64,000 bases of DNA from Roseiarcus sp963784805 (GTDB lineage Bacteria > Pseudomonadota > Alphaproteobacteria > Rhizobiales > Beijerinckiaceae): positions 1 to 64,000 of the forward strand of contig CAWASR010000016.1 of assembly GCA_963784805.1 (NCBI GenBank), given 5' to 3'. The notes beneath the pieces were generated by a model. It did not search any database and was not told the DNA's origin. It saw only the letters and a list, made by a program, of their open reading frames with translations. A program made the position numbers and the translations under genes. Position 1 is the first letter of the stretch. Every line of letters starts with the position of its first letter. This document shows, piece by piece, positions 7,773 to 16,235 of this stretch.

Positions 7773-8072
7773 TTGCTGATGCTCGACACGGGGGGCAAGG
7801 CCGGGTTCCGACGCGGCCGAGCGGCAATCTTTGCCGTGAAGATCGACGATCGGGTTTCGCATCTGCGGCGGATGTGCGCCTTCTGGTCCTCGGTCGCGCC
7901 GATGAGCGGACGCTGCCACGGACAGCCGATGGCCAAACGCCCGCCGTTGCCAATCGACGCCCGGCATTTCGATCGCCGGCTGGCGCTGTTCGAGAAGACT
8001 GCGCGGGAGTTTTGCTCGCCGAAGGCGGCGGACCATTTCGTCATGCTGGCCGGCCGCCTGCGGAGAGACTGA
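7773..8072 (+). pseudogene. group III truncated haemoglobin, C-terminal fragment
   Basis: The C-terminal two-thirds of this ORF matches group III (P-type) truncated haemoglobins: a helix-E-like MCAFWSSVAPMSGRCHGQPM, then the PLPIDARHFDRRLALFE stretch and a final helix ending AGRLRRD. The N-terminal A-B helices with the family's distal-side residues are missing: residues before about 25 (MLMLDTGGKAGFRRGR) do not resemble the family. A typical protein would be about 130-140 residues against 99 here. I therefore read it as a decayed gene whose first half was lost or frameshifted before 7810. An alternative is a frameshift caused by sequencing error. Confidence 0.6.
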
Positions 8073-8315
8073 AACCGGGCGTCGCAGGCGCGACTTACTG
8101 ACAGCGGCAAACGCGCTAAGAGCCAAATAATCAGATACGATCAGGGACCATTGGCCGGCGGGGGTCGCGCTTGACGGACGCGTTGCGTCGATCCGGCCAG
8201 TCCGATCCGTCCGAAGCGCCTGCGCCGGGATCGCAATTGACTTCGCGGCGGCCCATTGCCATGAAATGCGGTCAAGCGCGACTTCCCGGCCGCCGGCGCT
8301 CGGGCGGAGAGCGGC

Positions 8316-8389
8316 GCGGGTGTAGCTCAATGGTAGAGCAGCAGCCTTCCAAGCTGAATACGAGGGTTCGATTCCCTTCACCCGCTCCA
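8316..8389 (+). tRNA. tRNA-Gly (anticodon TCC)
   Basis: The sequence folds as a cloverleaf: a 7-bp acceptor stem (GCGGGTG with CACCCGC), a D arm with AGCTCAATGGTAGAGC, an anticodon loop CTTCCAA with TCC at 8348-8350, and a T arm with GGGTTCGATTCCC. The CCA end is encoded at 8387-8389. Confidence 0.97.
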
Positions 8390-8600
8390 ATTTTTTCGGC
8401 GCCTCCGGTCGCCGATTGCGCGAGTCAGCGCCTTCACGCCGCCGACGCGCGGTGAAAACTCGAAGCATTGCAAACAATCGCGCCTCGGCTACACTTGGCC
8501 GCAAGCTTCAGGACGCCGCCGCAAGCGGGGTTGGCGGTCGGAGCGGGGTCGTCGGCCGAGCATGGTCCGGCAAAGGACTGAAACAAAAGGGGAGGACATC

Positions 8601-10241
8601 ATGCTCGGGCTGATGCAGCAGCGTCCGCTTCTTGTCTCGAGCCTCGTCGATTACGCTTCGACCTGGCATGGGAACCGCGAAATCGTCTCTCGCGACGCCG
8701 ACGGCGCCTTCCATCGCTCGACTTTCGCCGAGGTCGCCGCCCGGGCGAAGCGGGTCGCCAATGCGCTCAGCGCGCTCGGGACCGGCCCCGGCGATCGCAT
8801 CGCCACCCTCGCCTGGAACGGCCATCGACATCTCGAACTCTACTACGGCGTGACCAGCTCGGGCCGGGTTCTGCATACGGTCAATCCGCGGCTGTTCCCG
8901 GATCAGATCCAATACATCATGCACCACGCCGAGGACGCTTACGTCTTCTTCGATCCCGTCTTCGCGCCGCTGGTCGAGGAGCTCGCGCCGCGGTTGCCGC
9001 TGGCGCGCGGCTGGGTCGCGCTCTGCGACGCAGAAGGCATGCCGGCCGTCAAGGGCGTTTCGCTTCTTTGCTACGAGGATGTGCTGGCGGCGGCCTCGCC
9101 GGAATACGATTGGCCGCTCATCGACGAGAACACGGCCTCGACGCTCTGCTACACCTCCGGCACCACCGGCAATCCGAAGGGCGTAATGTACAGCCATCGC
9201 TCTACGGTGCTGCACGCCTTCGCCGCCTGCGCGGCCGACGGGCTCGCACTGTCGGCCCGCGACTCGATTCTGGTCGTCGTGCCTCTCTTTCACGCCAACG
9301 CCTGGAGCCTCCCGTTCTCCGCCGCGATGTGCGGGGCGAAGCTGGTGCTTCCGGGCCCGAGGCTCGATCCCGAGAGCGTTTTCCTGCTGCTCGATAAGGA
9401 GGGTTGCACCAAGGCGGGCGGCATCCCGACGATCTGGCTCAATTTCCTCGCCTGGCTGGAGGCCAATCGAGACCGGCTCGACCTCTCGCGCCTGAAGCTT
9501 AAGCAGGTCTTCTCCGGCGGCACGGCGCCGCCTCGGGCGACGATCGAGAAGTTCCGCGATCTGCTCGGCGTCTTCTTGCTGCACGCCTGGGGCATGACCG
9601 AGACGAGCCCGCTCGTCACCGCCGGATCGCCATTGTCCAGCCACGAGGGCGCAAGCGCCGCCGAACTCGTCGACATGCAGGTCAAGCAGGGGCGACAGAT
9701 CTACGGCGTCGAACTCAAGCTCGTCGGCAAGGACGGGCGAGACCTGCCGCACGACGGCGTGTCGGTCGGCGAGCTGAAGGTGCGCGGCAATTGGGTGATC
9801 TCCGGCTATTTCAAGGGCGAGGGCGGTCAAGTCGTCGACAGGGACGGATGGCTCGGCACCGGAGACGTCGGAACGATCGATCCAGACGGCTACGTTCAGT
9901 TGACCGACCGGCTGAAGGACGTGATCAAGTCCGGCGGCGAATGGATCTCGTCGATCGAGATCGAAAATCTTGCGATCTCCCACCCCGACGTTTTCGAAGC
10001 CGGGGTCATCGCAGTCGCCCATCCCGTCTGGCAGGAACGTCCGCTGCTGATCGTCCAGCCGCGCGAGGGCAGAAATCCGACCAAGCGGTCGATCCTCGAC
10101 TTTCTCGCCGGCAAGCTGCCGAAGTGGCAGGTTCCAGACGACGTCGTCTTCGTCGACAGCCTTCCGCATACGGCGACCGGCAAGCTGCTGAAGACCGAGC
10201 TGCGCCAGCGCTATCACGGCCATCTCGCCGTCGAGGCTTGA
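8601..10241 (+). CDS. AMP-forming acyl-CoA ligase (medium/long-chain fatty-acid or related)
   Basis: This 546-residue cytoplasmic enzyme belongs to the ANL adenylating superfamily. It has the P-loop YTSGTTGNPKG at about residues 184-194, the A5 motif HAWGMTETSPL, the hinge region DRLKDVIKSGGEWIS, and the catalytic lysine in TATGKLLKTELR at the C-terminus. The start at 8601 follows GGGGAGG by six bases. Overall style is that of AlkK/FadD3-like ligases, a group that also contains 3-methylmercaptopropionyl-CoA ligases, so the acid substrate is uncertain. It stands alone, downstream of tRNA-Gly. Confidence 0.88.
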   Translation: MLGLMQQRPLLVSSLVDYASTWHGNREIVSRDADGAFHRSTFAEVAARAKRVANALSALGTGPGDRIATLAWNGHRHLELYYGVTSSGRVLHTVNPRLFPDQIQYIMHHAEDAYVFFDPVFAPLVEELAPRLPLARGWVALCDAEGMPAVKGVSLLCYEDVLAAASPEYDWPLIDENTASTLCYTSGTTGNPKGVMYSHRSTVLHAFAACAADGLALSARDSILVVVPLFHANAWSLPFSAAMCGAKLVLPGPRLDPESVFLLLDKEGCTKAGGIPTIWLNFLAWLEANRDRLDLSRLKLKQVFSGGTAPPRATIEKFRDLLGVFLLHAWGMTETSPLVTAGSPLSSHEGASAAELVDMQVKQGRQIYGVELKLVGKDGRDLPHDGVSVGELKVRGNWVISGYFKGEGGQVVDRDGWLGTGDVGTIDPDGYVQLTDRLKDVIKSGGEWISSIEIENLAISHPDVFEAGVIAVAHPVWQERPLLIVQPREGRNPTKRSILDFLAGKLPKWQVPDDVVFVDSLPHTATGKLLKTELRQRYHGHLAVEA

Positions 10242-10424
10242 CGAGCGGCGTTCGCCGCCATTGCCTCGCCAACCGCCTGCGCAGCCGCCGCGAGCGGTTC
10301 GAACTGACAGGCGCGGGGCTGGACCTGACGAGGGAATGGGGTTAGCTGTTTCCCGGCGATATTAGCGTTTCGTTAACGTTCCGTCCGGCGGCCGGATCCG
10401 CGGGTGGACGGGGAGTGCAGCAGT

Positions 10425-10997
10425 TTGAAGCTGTTTGTGGGCGGCCCGCCGACGCCGCTGAAAGCGTTTGCTTCGGGCTTGTGCATAGTGTTGGGCTGCA
10501 TGACCCTCGGCGGTTGCGTGGACGTCGTCGGCGATGCGGCGCCGAGCGCGGATTCGCATCCGCAATTCGTGCGGCGCGAGGACGCCAGCATGGCCGGCGC
10601 GACCGTGGCCATCGTCTCGGTGGATGGCGCTCCGTCCAAGCTTTCCGCGCGCTTCAGTCAAAATCTGGCCGAGGCGGCCGCCGCCCGCCAGATCGCGGTC
10701 ACCCGGCCGGCCAAGGCGCGCTATCTCGTACGCGGCTACCTCAGCGCCTCGCCGGCGCCGGACGGCGCCATGATCGACTTCGTCTGGGACGTCTTCACGC
10801 GGGACAAGCAGCGCGCCCAGCGGCTCACCGATTCGATTACGATCCCCGGCTCTGGCGACGACCCTTGGGCGATGGTCAGCGAGGCGGCGCTCGACAGCGT
10901 CGCCGCGAAATGCGCCGACGATCTCGCCGCCTATCTGTCGAATACGCCTGAGGCGGCGCCTGCCGGCGCCGCCCTGAGCTACGCGCAGGCCGAGTGA
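10425..10997 (+). CDS. predicted lipoprotein, unknown function
   Basis: This protein of about 190 residues has a signal sequence ending in a lipobox-like MTLGGC, so it is probably lipid-anchored in the envelope. The TTG at 10425 has GGGGAG eight bases upstream and I prefer it; a GTG at 10404 would add seven residues. The mature part is soluble, with mixed alpha/beta character, including VAIVSVDGAPSKLSARFSQN and YLVRGYLSASPAPDGAMIDF. I do not recognise a named family; similar small lipoproteins are common in alphaproteobacteria. Confidence 0.7.
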   Translation: MKLFVGGPPTPLKAFASGLCIVLGCMTLGGCVDVVGDAAPSADSHPQFVRREDASMAGATVAIVSVDGAPSKLSARFSQNLAEAAAARQIAVTRPAKARYLVRGYLSASPAPDGAMIDFVWDVFTRDKQRAQRLTDSITIPGSGDDPWAMVSEAALDSVAAKCADDLAAYLSNTPEAAPAGAALSYAQAE

Positions 10998-11138
10998 ACG
11001 CAGCGAATCGCCTGTGGAAAGTCGGCGCAACGTCGGTGCGCCAAGGCCTGACGCCGTGTTGTTTGCGCCTAAGGCGGCTGCTATGACCCGCCCCATCGAC
11101 CGCATTTCGCCGCGGGACGCGCCTTCGGAGGTTTGCCC

Positions 11139-12086
11139 GTGCTCGGCAAAATGAAGATTTTGGCCGGCAACTCCAATGGACAGCTCGCCGAAGCAATCGC
11201 CGCCTACCTTGGCGAGCCGCTGACCGGCTGCCATGTGCGCCGCTTCGCCGACCTGGAGATTTTCGTCGAGATCCTCGAGAACGTGCGCGGTCGCGACGCC
11301 TTCATCATCCAGTCGACGTCATTTCCGACCAATGACAACCTGATGGAGCTTCTGATCATGATCGACGCCCTGCGGCGGGCGTCGGCGGCGCGCATCACGG
11401 CGGTCATTCCCTATTTCGGTTACGCCCGCCAGGACCGAAAGCCCGGACCGCGCTCGCCGATCTCGGCCAAGCTGGTGGCCAACCTCATCACCCGCGCGGG
11501 CGCGGACCGAGTGCTGACGGTTGATCTCCACGCCGGCCAGATTCAGGGTTTCTTCGACATCCCGACCGACAATCTGTTCGCCGCGCCCACGATGGTGCGC
11601 GACATCAAGGGGCGTGCCGACGGCGGCAAGAATGTGATGGTCGTCTCCCCCGACGTCGGCGGGGTGGTGCGCGCCCGCGCGCTCGCCAAACGCCTCGACG
11701 CCCCGCTCGCCATCGTCGACAAGCGGCGCGAGCGGGCCGGCGAATCCGAAGTGATGAACATCATTGGCGACGTCGCCGGCCGCAATTGCGTGCTGCTCGA
11801 CGACATCGTCGATTCGGGGGGCACCCTGGTCAACGCCGCCGACGCGCTGCTCGAGCAAGGCGCGGCAAGCGTCTCGGCCTATATCACCCATGGCGTGCTG
11901 TCGGGGGGCGCGGTCTCGCGCATCGCCGCCTCCAAGCTGACCGAACTGGTGCTGACCGACACGATCGCCCCGACCGAAGCGGTGCGGGTGGCGCGCAACA
12001 TCCGCGTCATTTCGATTGCGCCGCTGATCGGAGAAGCGATCGCCAGGATCGCGAAAGAGGAAAGCGTGTCCTCGCTGTTCAACTGA
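11139..12086 (+). CDS. prs: ribose-phosphate pyrophosphokinase
   Basis: This 315-residue cytoplasmic enzyme makes phosphoribosyl pyrophosphate from ribose 5-phosphate and ATP, feeding nucleotide, His and Trp synthesis. Landmarks are the N-terminal MKILAGNSNG, the ATP-binding YFGYARQDRK, the metal-binding VDLHAGQIQGFFDIP, the flexible-loop KRRERAGESEV, and the PRPP-binding loop VLLDDIVDSGGTL. GGAGG lies seven bases before the GTG at 11139, so I use that start rather than the ATG at 11151. Its location just upstream of a nucleoside-uptake operon fits purine and pyrimidine metabolism, but no co-transcription is implied. Confidence 0.95.
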   Translation: MLGKMKILAGNSNGQLAEAIAAYLGEPLTGCHVRRFADLEIFVEILENVRGRDAFIIQSTSFPTNDNLMELLIMIDALRRASAARITAVIPYFGYARQDRKPGPRSPISAKLVANLITRAGADRVLTVDLHAGQIQGFFDIPTDNLFAAPTMVRDIKGRADGGKNVMVVSPDVGGVVRARALAKRLDAPLAIVDKRRERAGESEVMNIIGDVAGRNCVLLDDIVDSGGTLVNAADALLEQGAASVSAYITHGVLSGGAVSRIAASKLTELVLTDTIAPTEAVRVARNIRVISIAPLIGEAIARIAKEESVSSLFN

Positions 12087-12265
12087 ACAGCGCGCGCGGC
12101 GTCGGCGAGTAAGCGCAAACTGCGACCCTGCCGCGACCGGACGCCCTGGGCCGGTTCGCGAGGCGATATCTCCAGACCCGGCTTGCCCCTGCCGCCTCCT
12201 CCGCATAGTCTCGATCGTGCTCGCTGGCGAGCGGTCGAGCCGGGCGGGGCCGGTCATTCGGACTA

Positions 12266-12285
12266 AAGTCTTTCAACGAAGACTT
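12266..12285. promoter_or_regulatory. small hairpin upstream of the nucleoside operon
   Basis: AAGTCTT and AAGACTT (7 bp) flank a six-base loop, just before a TTGACA at 12293-12298 that could be the -35 element of the operon. Its role is unknown; it could be an operator or an upstream terminator without U tract. Confidence 0.3.
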
Positions 12286-12322
12286 CGAATGCTTGACACT
12301 GCGGGCGCGGTTCGACTTAGCT

Positions 12323-12336
12323 TGACCAGCTGGTCA
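12323..12336. promoter_or_regulatory. perfect 14-bp palindrome, candidate operator
   Basis: TGACCAGCTGGTCA is a perfect palindrome 64 bp before the start of the BMP gene, and about 25 bp downstream of a TTGACA hexamer at 12293-12298. This places it over the expected -10/+1 region. Such a site suits a dimeric repressor of the GntR type. No candidate repressor gene lies next to it. Confidence 0.55.
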
Positions 12337-12399
12337 GTTTCGAAATCTTATCGGGCGCGCGCCGGACATCGGCTCTCGCCAGCACCGGGAGTGTCAACA

Positions 12400-13410
12400 G
12401 TGTTCGCTCGCAAGCTTTGCCAGTTCTTGACCGCCGGCCTATTCGCGGCCGGCGTCGTCGTCGCGGCTCACGCGGCCGAAGTCAAGCCCGCCGTCGTCTA
12501 TGATCTCGGCGGCAAGTTCGACAAGTCCTTCAACGAAGGCGTCTTCAATGGCGCGAAGCGGTTCACGAAGGAAACCGGGATCAAAGTCCGCGATCTCGAA
12601 ATCCAGAACGACGCCCAGCGCGAGCAGGTCTTACGCAAATTCGCCAAGGACGGCTACTCGCCGGTCATGACCGTCGGCTTCGCCTGGGCGACCGCGCTCG
12701 GCAAGGTCGCCGACGAATTTCCCAATACCAAATTCGGCATCATCGACGCGGTCGTTGACAAGCCCAACGTGCAGTCGATCGTATTCAAGGAGCAGGAGGG
12801 CTCCTTCCTCGTCGGCGTGATCGCGGCCAAGACCTCCAAGACCGGCAAGGTCGGTTTCGTCGGCGGTATGGACATCCCCCTGATCTCGAAATTCGAGTGC
12901 GGCTACGCGCAGGGCGTCAAATACGCTTCCGACGGCAAGGACGAGGTCATCGCCAATATGACCGGTACCACGCCCGCGGCCTGGAACGATCCGGTCAAGG
13001 GCGGCGAGCTCGCCAAGTCACAGATCGCCCGCGGCGCCGACATCGTCTACGCGGCTGCGGGCGCGACCGGCCAGGGCGTGCTGAAGGCGGCCGCGGACGC
13101 CGGCAAGCTCGGCATCGGCGTCGACTCGGACCAAAACTACCTGTTCCCGGGCAAGGTCCTGACTTCCATGCTCAAGCACGTCGATGTCGCGACCTATAAA
13201 TCCTTCATGGACGCCAAGAACGGCACGTGGAAAGCCGGCGTCGAGTCGCTCGGCCTCAAGGAAGGCGGGGTCGACTATGCGCTCGACCAATACAACAAGT
13301 CCCTGATCACACCGGACGTGAAGGCCGCCGTCGACGCCGCCAAGGCCGACATCATCTCGGGCAAGATCAAGGTTCACGACTACATGTCCGACAACAAGTG
13401 CCCGGTGTGA
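12400..13410 (+). CDS. BMP-family ABC transporter substrate-binding protein (nucleoside type)
   Basis: This 336-residue periplasmic protein belongs to the BMP/PnrA/Med family, whose studied members bind nucleosides. It has a signal peptide (FARKLCQFLTAGLFAAGVVV, cleaved after AHA), the family opening VVYDLGGKFDKSFNEGVFNG, and the stretch DIVYAAAGATGQGVLKAA near the ligand site. I start at the GTG at 12400, with GGGAG eight bases upstream; an upstream in-frame start at 12217 would place the signal peptide far inside the protein. It is the first gene of a nucleoside import and salvage locus with an ATPase, two permeases and cytidine deaminase. Base or nucleoside specificity is inferred from this context. 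Confidence 0.9.
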   Translation: MFARKLCQFLTAGLFAAGVVVAAHAAEVKPAVVYDLGGKFDKSFNEGVFNGAKRFTKETGIKVRDLEIQNDAQREQVLRKFAKDGYSPVMTVGFAWATALGKVADEFPNTKFGIIDAVVDKPNVQSIVFKEQEGSFLVGVIAAKTSKTGKVGFVGGMDIPLISKFECGYAQGVKYASDGKDEVIANMTGTTPAAWNDPVKGGELAKSQIARGADIVYAAAGATGQGVLKAAADAGKLGIGVDSDQNYLFPGKVLTSMLKHVDVATYKSFMDAKNGTWKAGVESLGLKEGGVDYALDQYNKSLITPDVKAAVDAAKADIISGKIKVHDYMSDNKCPV

Positions 13411-13422
13411 GGCATGCTCGAG

Positions 13423-13538
13423 CATCCTTCGAGACGCGATGCTTCGTATCGCTCCTCAGGATGAGGATCTGCGCGATGCGCGTTCAATCCCCTCATGCTG
13501 ACGAGCGCCGCGTGAGCGGCGCGTCCCGAAGCACGAGG
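13423..13538. repeat. alphaproteobacterial intergenic imperfect palindrome
   Basis: A left arm at 13423-13466 (CATCCTTCGAGACGC ... CTCAGGATGAGG) and a right arm at 13491-13538 (CCTCATGCTGACGAGC ... GAAGCACGAGG) form a long imperfect inverted repeat. This type of element is scattered in many Rhizobiales genomes. It sits inside the operon, between the binding protein and ATPase genes, and may act as an mRNA stem that uncouples their expression. Confidence 0.75.
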
Positions 13539-13571
13539 GAATTCGCCGTCGCCTAGCAGTCGGGGACGCGC

Positions 13572-15113
13572 GTGACGACCGTGGCCAGCGCCGCTCCCGC
13601 CATCGAACTGATCGGCATCGACAAGAGCTTCGGGCCGGTTCACGCCAACAACAACGTCAATCTGGTCGTCGAACGTGGCGTCATACATGGAGTCGTCGGC
13701 GAGAACGGAGCCGGCAAGTCGACTCTGATGTCGATCCTCTACGGCTTCTACGAAGCCGACGCCGGCGAAATCCGCGTCAACGGCAAGCCGGTCAGAATCC
13801 GTTCGCCGCGCGAGGCGATCAGCCATGGCATCGGCATGGTGCATCAGCATTTCATGCTGGTGCCGCCGTTGAGCGTGCTTGAAAACGTCATGCTCGGCGC
13901 CGAGGGCGGGGCGCTGCTCGCCGAGGGCGCAAGCGCCGTTCGCTCGAAACTGGCCGAACTTGGAAGGGAATACGGCCTCGAAGTCGACCCCGAAGCCATC
14001 GTCGGAGAATTGTCGGTCGGCTTGCAGCAAAGGGTGGAGATTCTCAAAGCTCTGGTGCGCGGCGCGGAGATCCTGGTGCTCGACGAGCCGACCGCGGTGC
14101 TGACCCCGGCCGAGGCCGACCAGCTGTTCGAGATGCTGCGGGTGCTGAAGGGCGAGAACAAGACCATCATCTTCATCACCCACAAGCTGCGCGAGATCAT
14201 GAGCCTGACCGACCGCGTCTCAGTGATGCGGCGCGGCGAGATGGTCGCGACTTTCGACACCGCCGAGACCTCCCCGCCTGAACTTGCCGACGCGATGGTT
14301 GGCCGCAAGGTCATTCTTACGATCGAGAAGGAGATCGCGCATGCGGGCGAGGTCGCGCTGGAGGCGCGGCGACTCGTCGTGCGCGACGATCGCGGAGTCG
14401 TGCGGGTCGACGACGTCTCCTTCAAGCTGAGAGAAGGCGAAATCCTCGGCGTCGCCGGCGTCGCCGGCAATGGACAGTCGGAGCTTCTCGAGGCGCTCGC
14501 CGGCATTCGCCCGCTGAGCGGCGGCGAAATCCTCGTCGGGGGCGAGCCGGTGCCGCCCGCCAAGCGCAATCCGCGCCTGGCGCGCCTGCTGGGGATTGGC
14601 CATGTGCCGGAGGATCGCCACCGCGTCGGCCTGGTGATGTCGTTCGAAGCGTGCGAAAGCGCGATGCTCGGTTTCCATCGCGAGAAGGTCTACGGCAAAG
14701 GCGTGCTCTATAGCCGCCGGGCGATCATCGCCGACGCCGAGCGCAAGATGGAGGCCTTTGACGTGCGGCCGCGGGCGCCCTTGCTGAGGACCGCCAATTT
14801 CTCCGGCGGCAACCAGCAGAAGATCGTGCTGGCGCGCGAGATCGAGCGCAATCCGAAAATCCTGCTGGTCGGGCAGCCGACGCGTGGGGTCGACATCGGC
14901 GCGATCGAATTCATCCACAAGCGCATCGTGGCCCAGCGCGACGCGGGCAAGGCGGTGCTGCTCGTTTCCGTCGAACTCGACGAAATCTTCGCCCTCAGCG
15001 ACCGGATCATCGTCTTGTGCGGCGGACGCATCACCGGCGAGAGAACGCCCGAGGAGACCAACGCCCAGGACCTCGGCCTCCTAATGGCCGGCGTCAACGA
15101 GCGCGCGGCGTGA
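13572..15113 (+). CDS. nucleoside ABC transporter ATP-binding protein (two NBDs)
   Basis: This 513-residue protein carries two tandem nucleotide-binding domains, as in YufO and the sugar-type ATPases. NBD1 has Walker A GENGAGKST (residues 43-51), signature LSVGLQQRVEIL and Walker B ILVLDEPTA. NBD2 has an atypical Walker A (GVAGNGQSE, without the lysine), signature FSGGNQQKIVLA and a degenerate Walker B (LLVGQPTRGVD). The asymmetry is normal for this class, so only one site is likely to hydrolyse ATP. It starts at GTG 13572 after GGGGA, and its stop overlaps the next gene's start (GTGA). It powers import with the two permeases that follow. Confidence 0.93.
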   Translation: MTTVASAAPAIELIGIDKSFGPVHANNNVNLVVERGVIHGVVGENGAGKSTLMSILYGFYEADAGEIRVNGKPVRIRSPREAISHGIGMVHQHFMLVPPLSVLENVMLGAEGGALLAEGASAVRSKLAELGREYGLEVDPEAIVGELSVGLQQRVEILKALVRGAEILVLDEPTAVLTPAEADQLFEMLRVLKGENKTIIFITHKLREIMSLTDRVSVMRRGEMVATFDTAETSPPELADAMVGRKVILTIEKEIAHAGEVALEARRLVVRDDRGVVRVDDVSFKLREGEILGVAGVAGNGQSELLEALAGIRPLSGGEILVGGEPVPPAKRNPRLARLLGIGHVPEDRHRVGLVMSFEACESAMLGFHREKVYGKGVLYSRRAIIADAERKMEAFDVRPRAPLLRTANFSGGNQQKIVLAREIERNPKILLVGQPTRGVDIGAIEFIHKRIVAQRDAGKAVLLVSVELDEIFALSDRIIVLCGGRITGERTPEETNAQDLGLLMAGVNERAA

Positions 15114-16222
15114 GCGCGCCTCAGAAGCCCCTGCCCGCGTGGGCCGACGTCGCCCTGATTCCGGTCATCAACGTCGCCGTGGCTTTCATCATCTCCGGCT
15201 TCGTCGTGCTGGCGATCGGCGAGAATCCGATTGAGGCGGTGAAGATCCTGATCGTCGGCGCGCTCGGCGATCTCGAAGGCATCGGCTTCACGCTTTACTA
15301 CGCGACGAGTTTCATCTTCACCGGCCTCGCGGTCGCGATCTGCTTCCACGCCGGGCTGTTCAACATTGGCGTCGACGGCCAGGCCTATATCGCCGGGCTC
15401 GGGGCCGCGCTGGTGGCTCTTCACCTCGGCTTTTTGTTTCCCGGCTATTTGCTGGTCGTCGCAGCGATAATCGGCGCGGCCCTGTTCGGCGCCGCGTTTG
15501 CGGCCATCCCCGGATATCTGCAGGCCTACCGCGACAGCCATATCGTCATCACGACGATCATGTTCAATTACATCGCTTCCGCCATCATGGGCTACCTGCT
15601 GGTCGAGGTTCTGCGCATGCCCGGCCAGATGAACGCCGAGACGCCCGGGTTCCCCAAGTTCGGCAGAGTGCCGCAATTCCACGAGTTGCTCGCCGGGGTG
15701 GGCGTCCATTGGCCGCAGACGCCCTTCAACCTCTCGTTCCTGCTGGCGCTCGCCGCCGCGTTCGCCGTCTGGCTGCTGATCTGGCGCACGCGGCTCGGCT
15801 ACGAGATCCGCACCGTCGGGGCCAATCCGACCGCCGCGATCTACGGCGGCATTTCGCCCGCCCGGGTCACGATCGTGACCACGCTGCTGTCGGGCGCGCT
15901 CGCCGGCGGCCTCGCGGCCAATGTGATTCTCGGCGAGGAGCACCGCCTCATTCTCGAATATACCGCCGGCTTCGGGTTCGTCGGCATCGCGGTCGCGCTG
16001 ATGGGACGAGCCCATCCGGTCGGCATCATTCTCGCCGCCATCCTTTTCGGCGTGCTCTATCAGGGCGGCGCCGAACTCGCATTCGAAAAGCCGAAGATCA
16101 GTCGCGACATGATCATTGTCATCCAGGGTCTGGTGGTGCTGTTCGCCGGCGCGCTGGAGCATATGTTCCGCCGTCCGGTCGCCACCCTGCTCGCGCGACG
16201 CACGACCCAGCCGCCGATCTGA
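15110..16222 (+). CDS. nucleoside ABC transporter permease 1
   Basis: This 370-residue inner-membrane protein belongs to the BPD-type permeases of the BMP family (YufP-like). Several hydrophobic segments are evident, for example NVAVAFIISGFVVLAIGENP and YLLVVAAIIGAALFGAAFAA. The diagnostic stretch FNIGVDGQAYIAGLGAA near residue 85 and the YRDSHIVITTIMFNYIA segment match the family. It begins at GTG 15110, overlapping the ATPase stop codon, so translation is coupled. An in-frame extension to 15017 is discounted because it is antisense-like basic sequence. Confidence 0.92.
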   Translation: MSAPQKPLPAWADVALIPVINVAVAFIISGFVVLAIGENPIEAVKILIVGALGDLEGIGFTLYYATSFIFTGLAVAICFHAGLFNIGVDGQAYIAGLGAALVALHLGFLFPGYLLVVAAIIGAALFGAAFAAIPGYLQAYRDSHIVITTIMFNYIASAIMGYLLVEVLRMPGQMNAETPGFPKFGRVPQFHELLAGVGVHWPQTPFNLSFLLALAAAFAVWLLIWRTRLGYEIRTVGANPTAAIYGGISPARVTIVTTLLSGALAGGLAANVILGEEHRLILEYTAGFGFVGIAVALMGRAHPVGIILAAILFGVLYQGGAELAFEKPKISRDMIIVIQGLVVLFAGALEHMFRRPVATLLARRTTQPPI

Positions 16223-16235
16223 GGGGTCGACGCCA

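Noticed and set aside
7758..8504. 248-residue ORF on the minus strand with VKGIEPSYSAWKAAALPLSY
   Set aside because: This peptide is the antisense reading of tRNA-Gly and a well-known false gene; the rest is Arg/Ala-rich antisense sequence.
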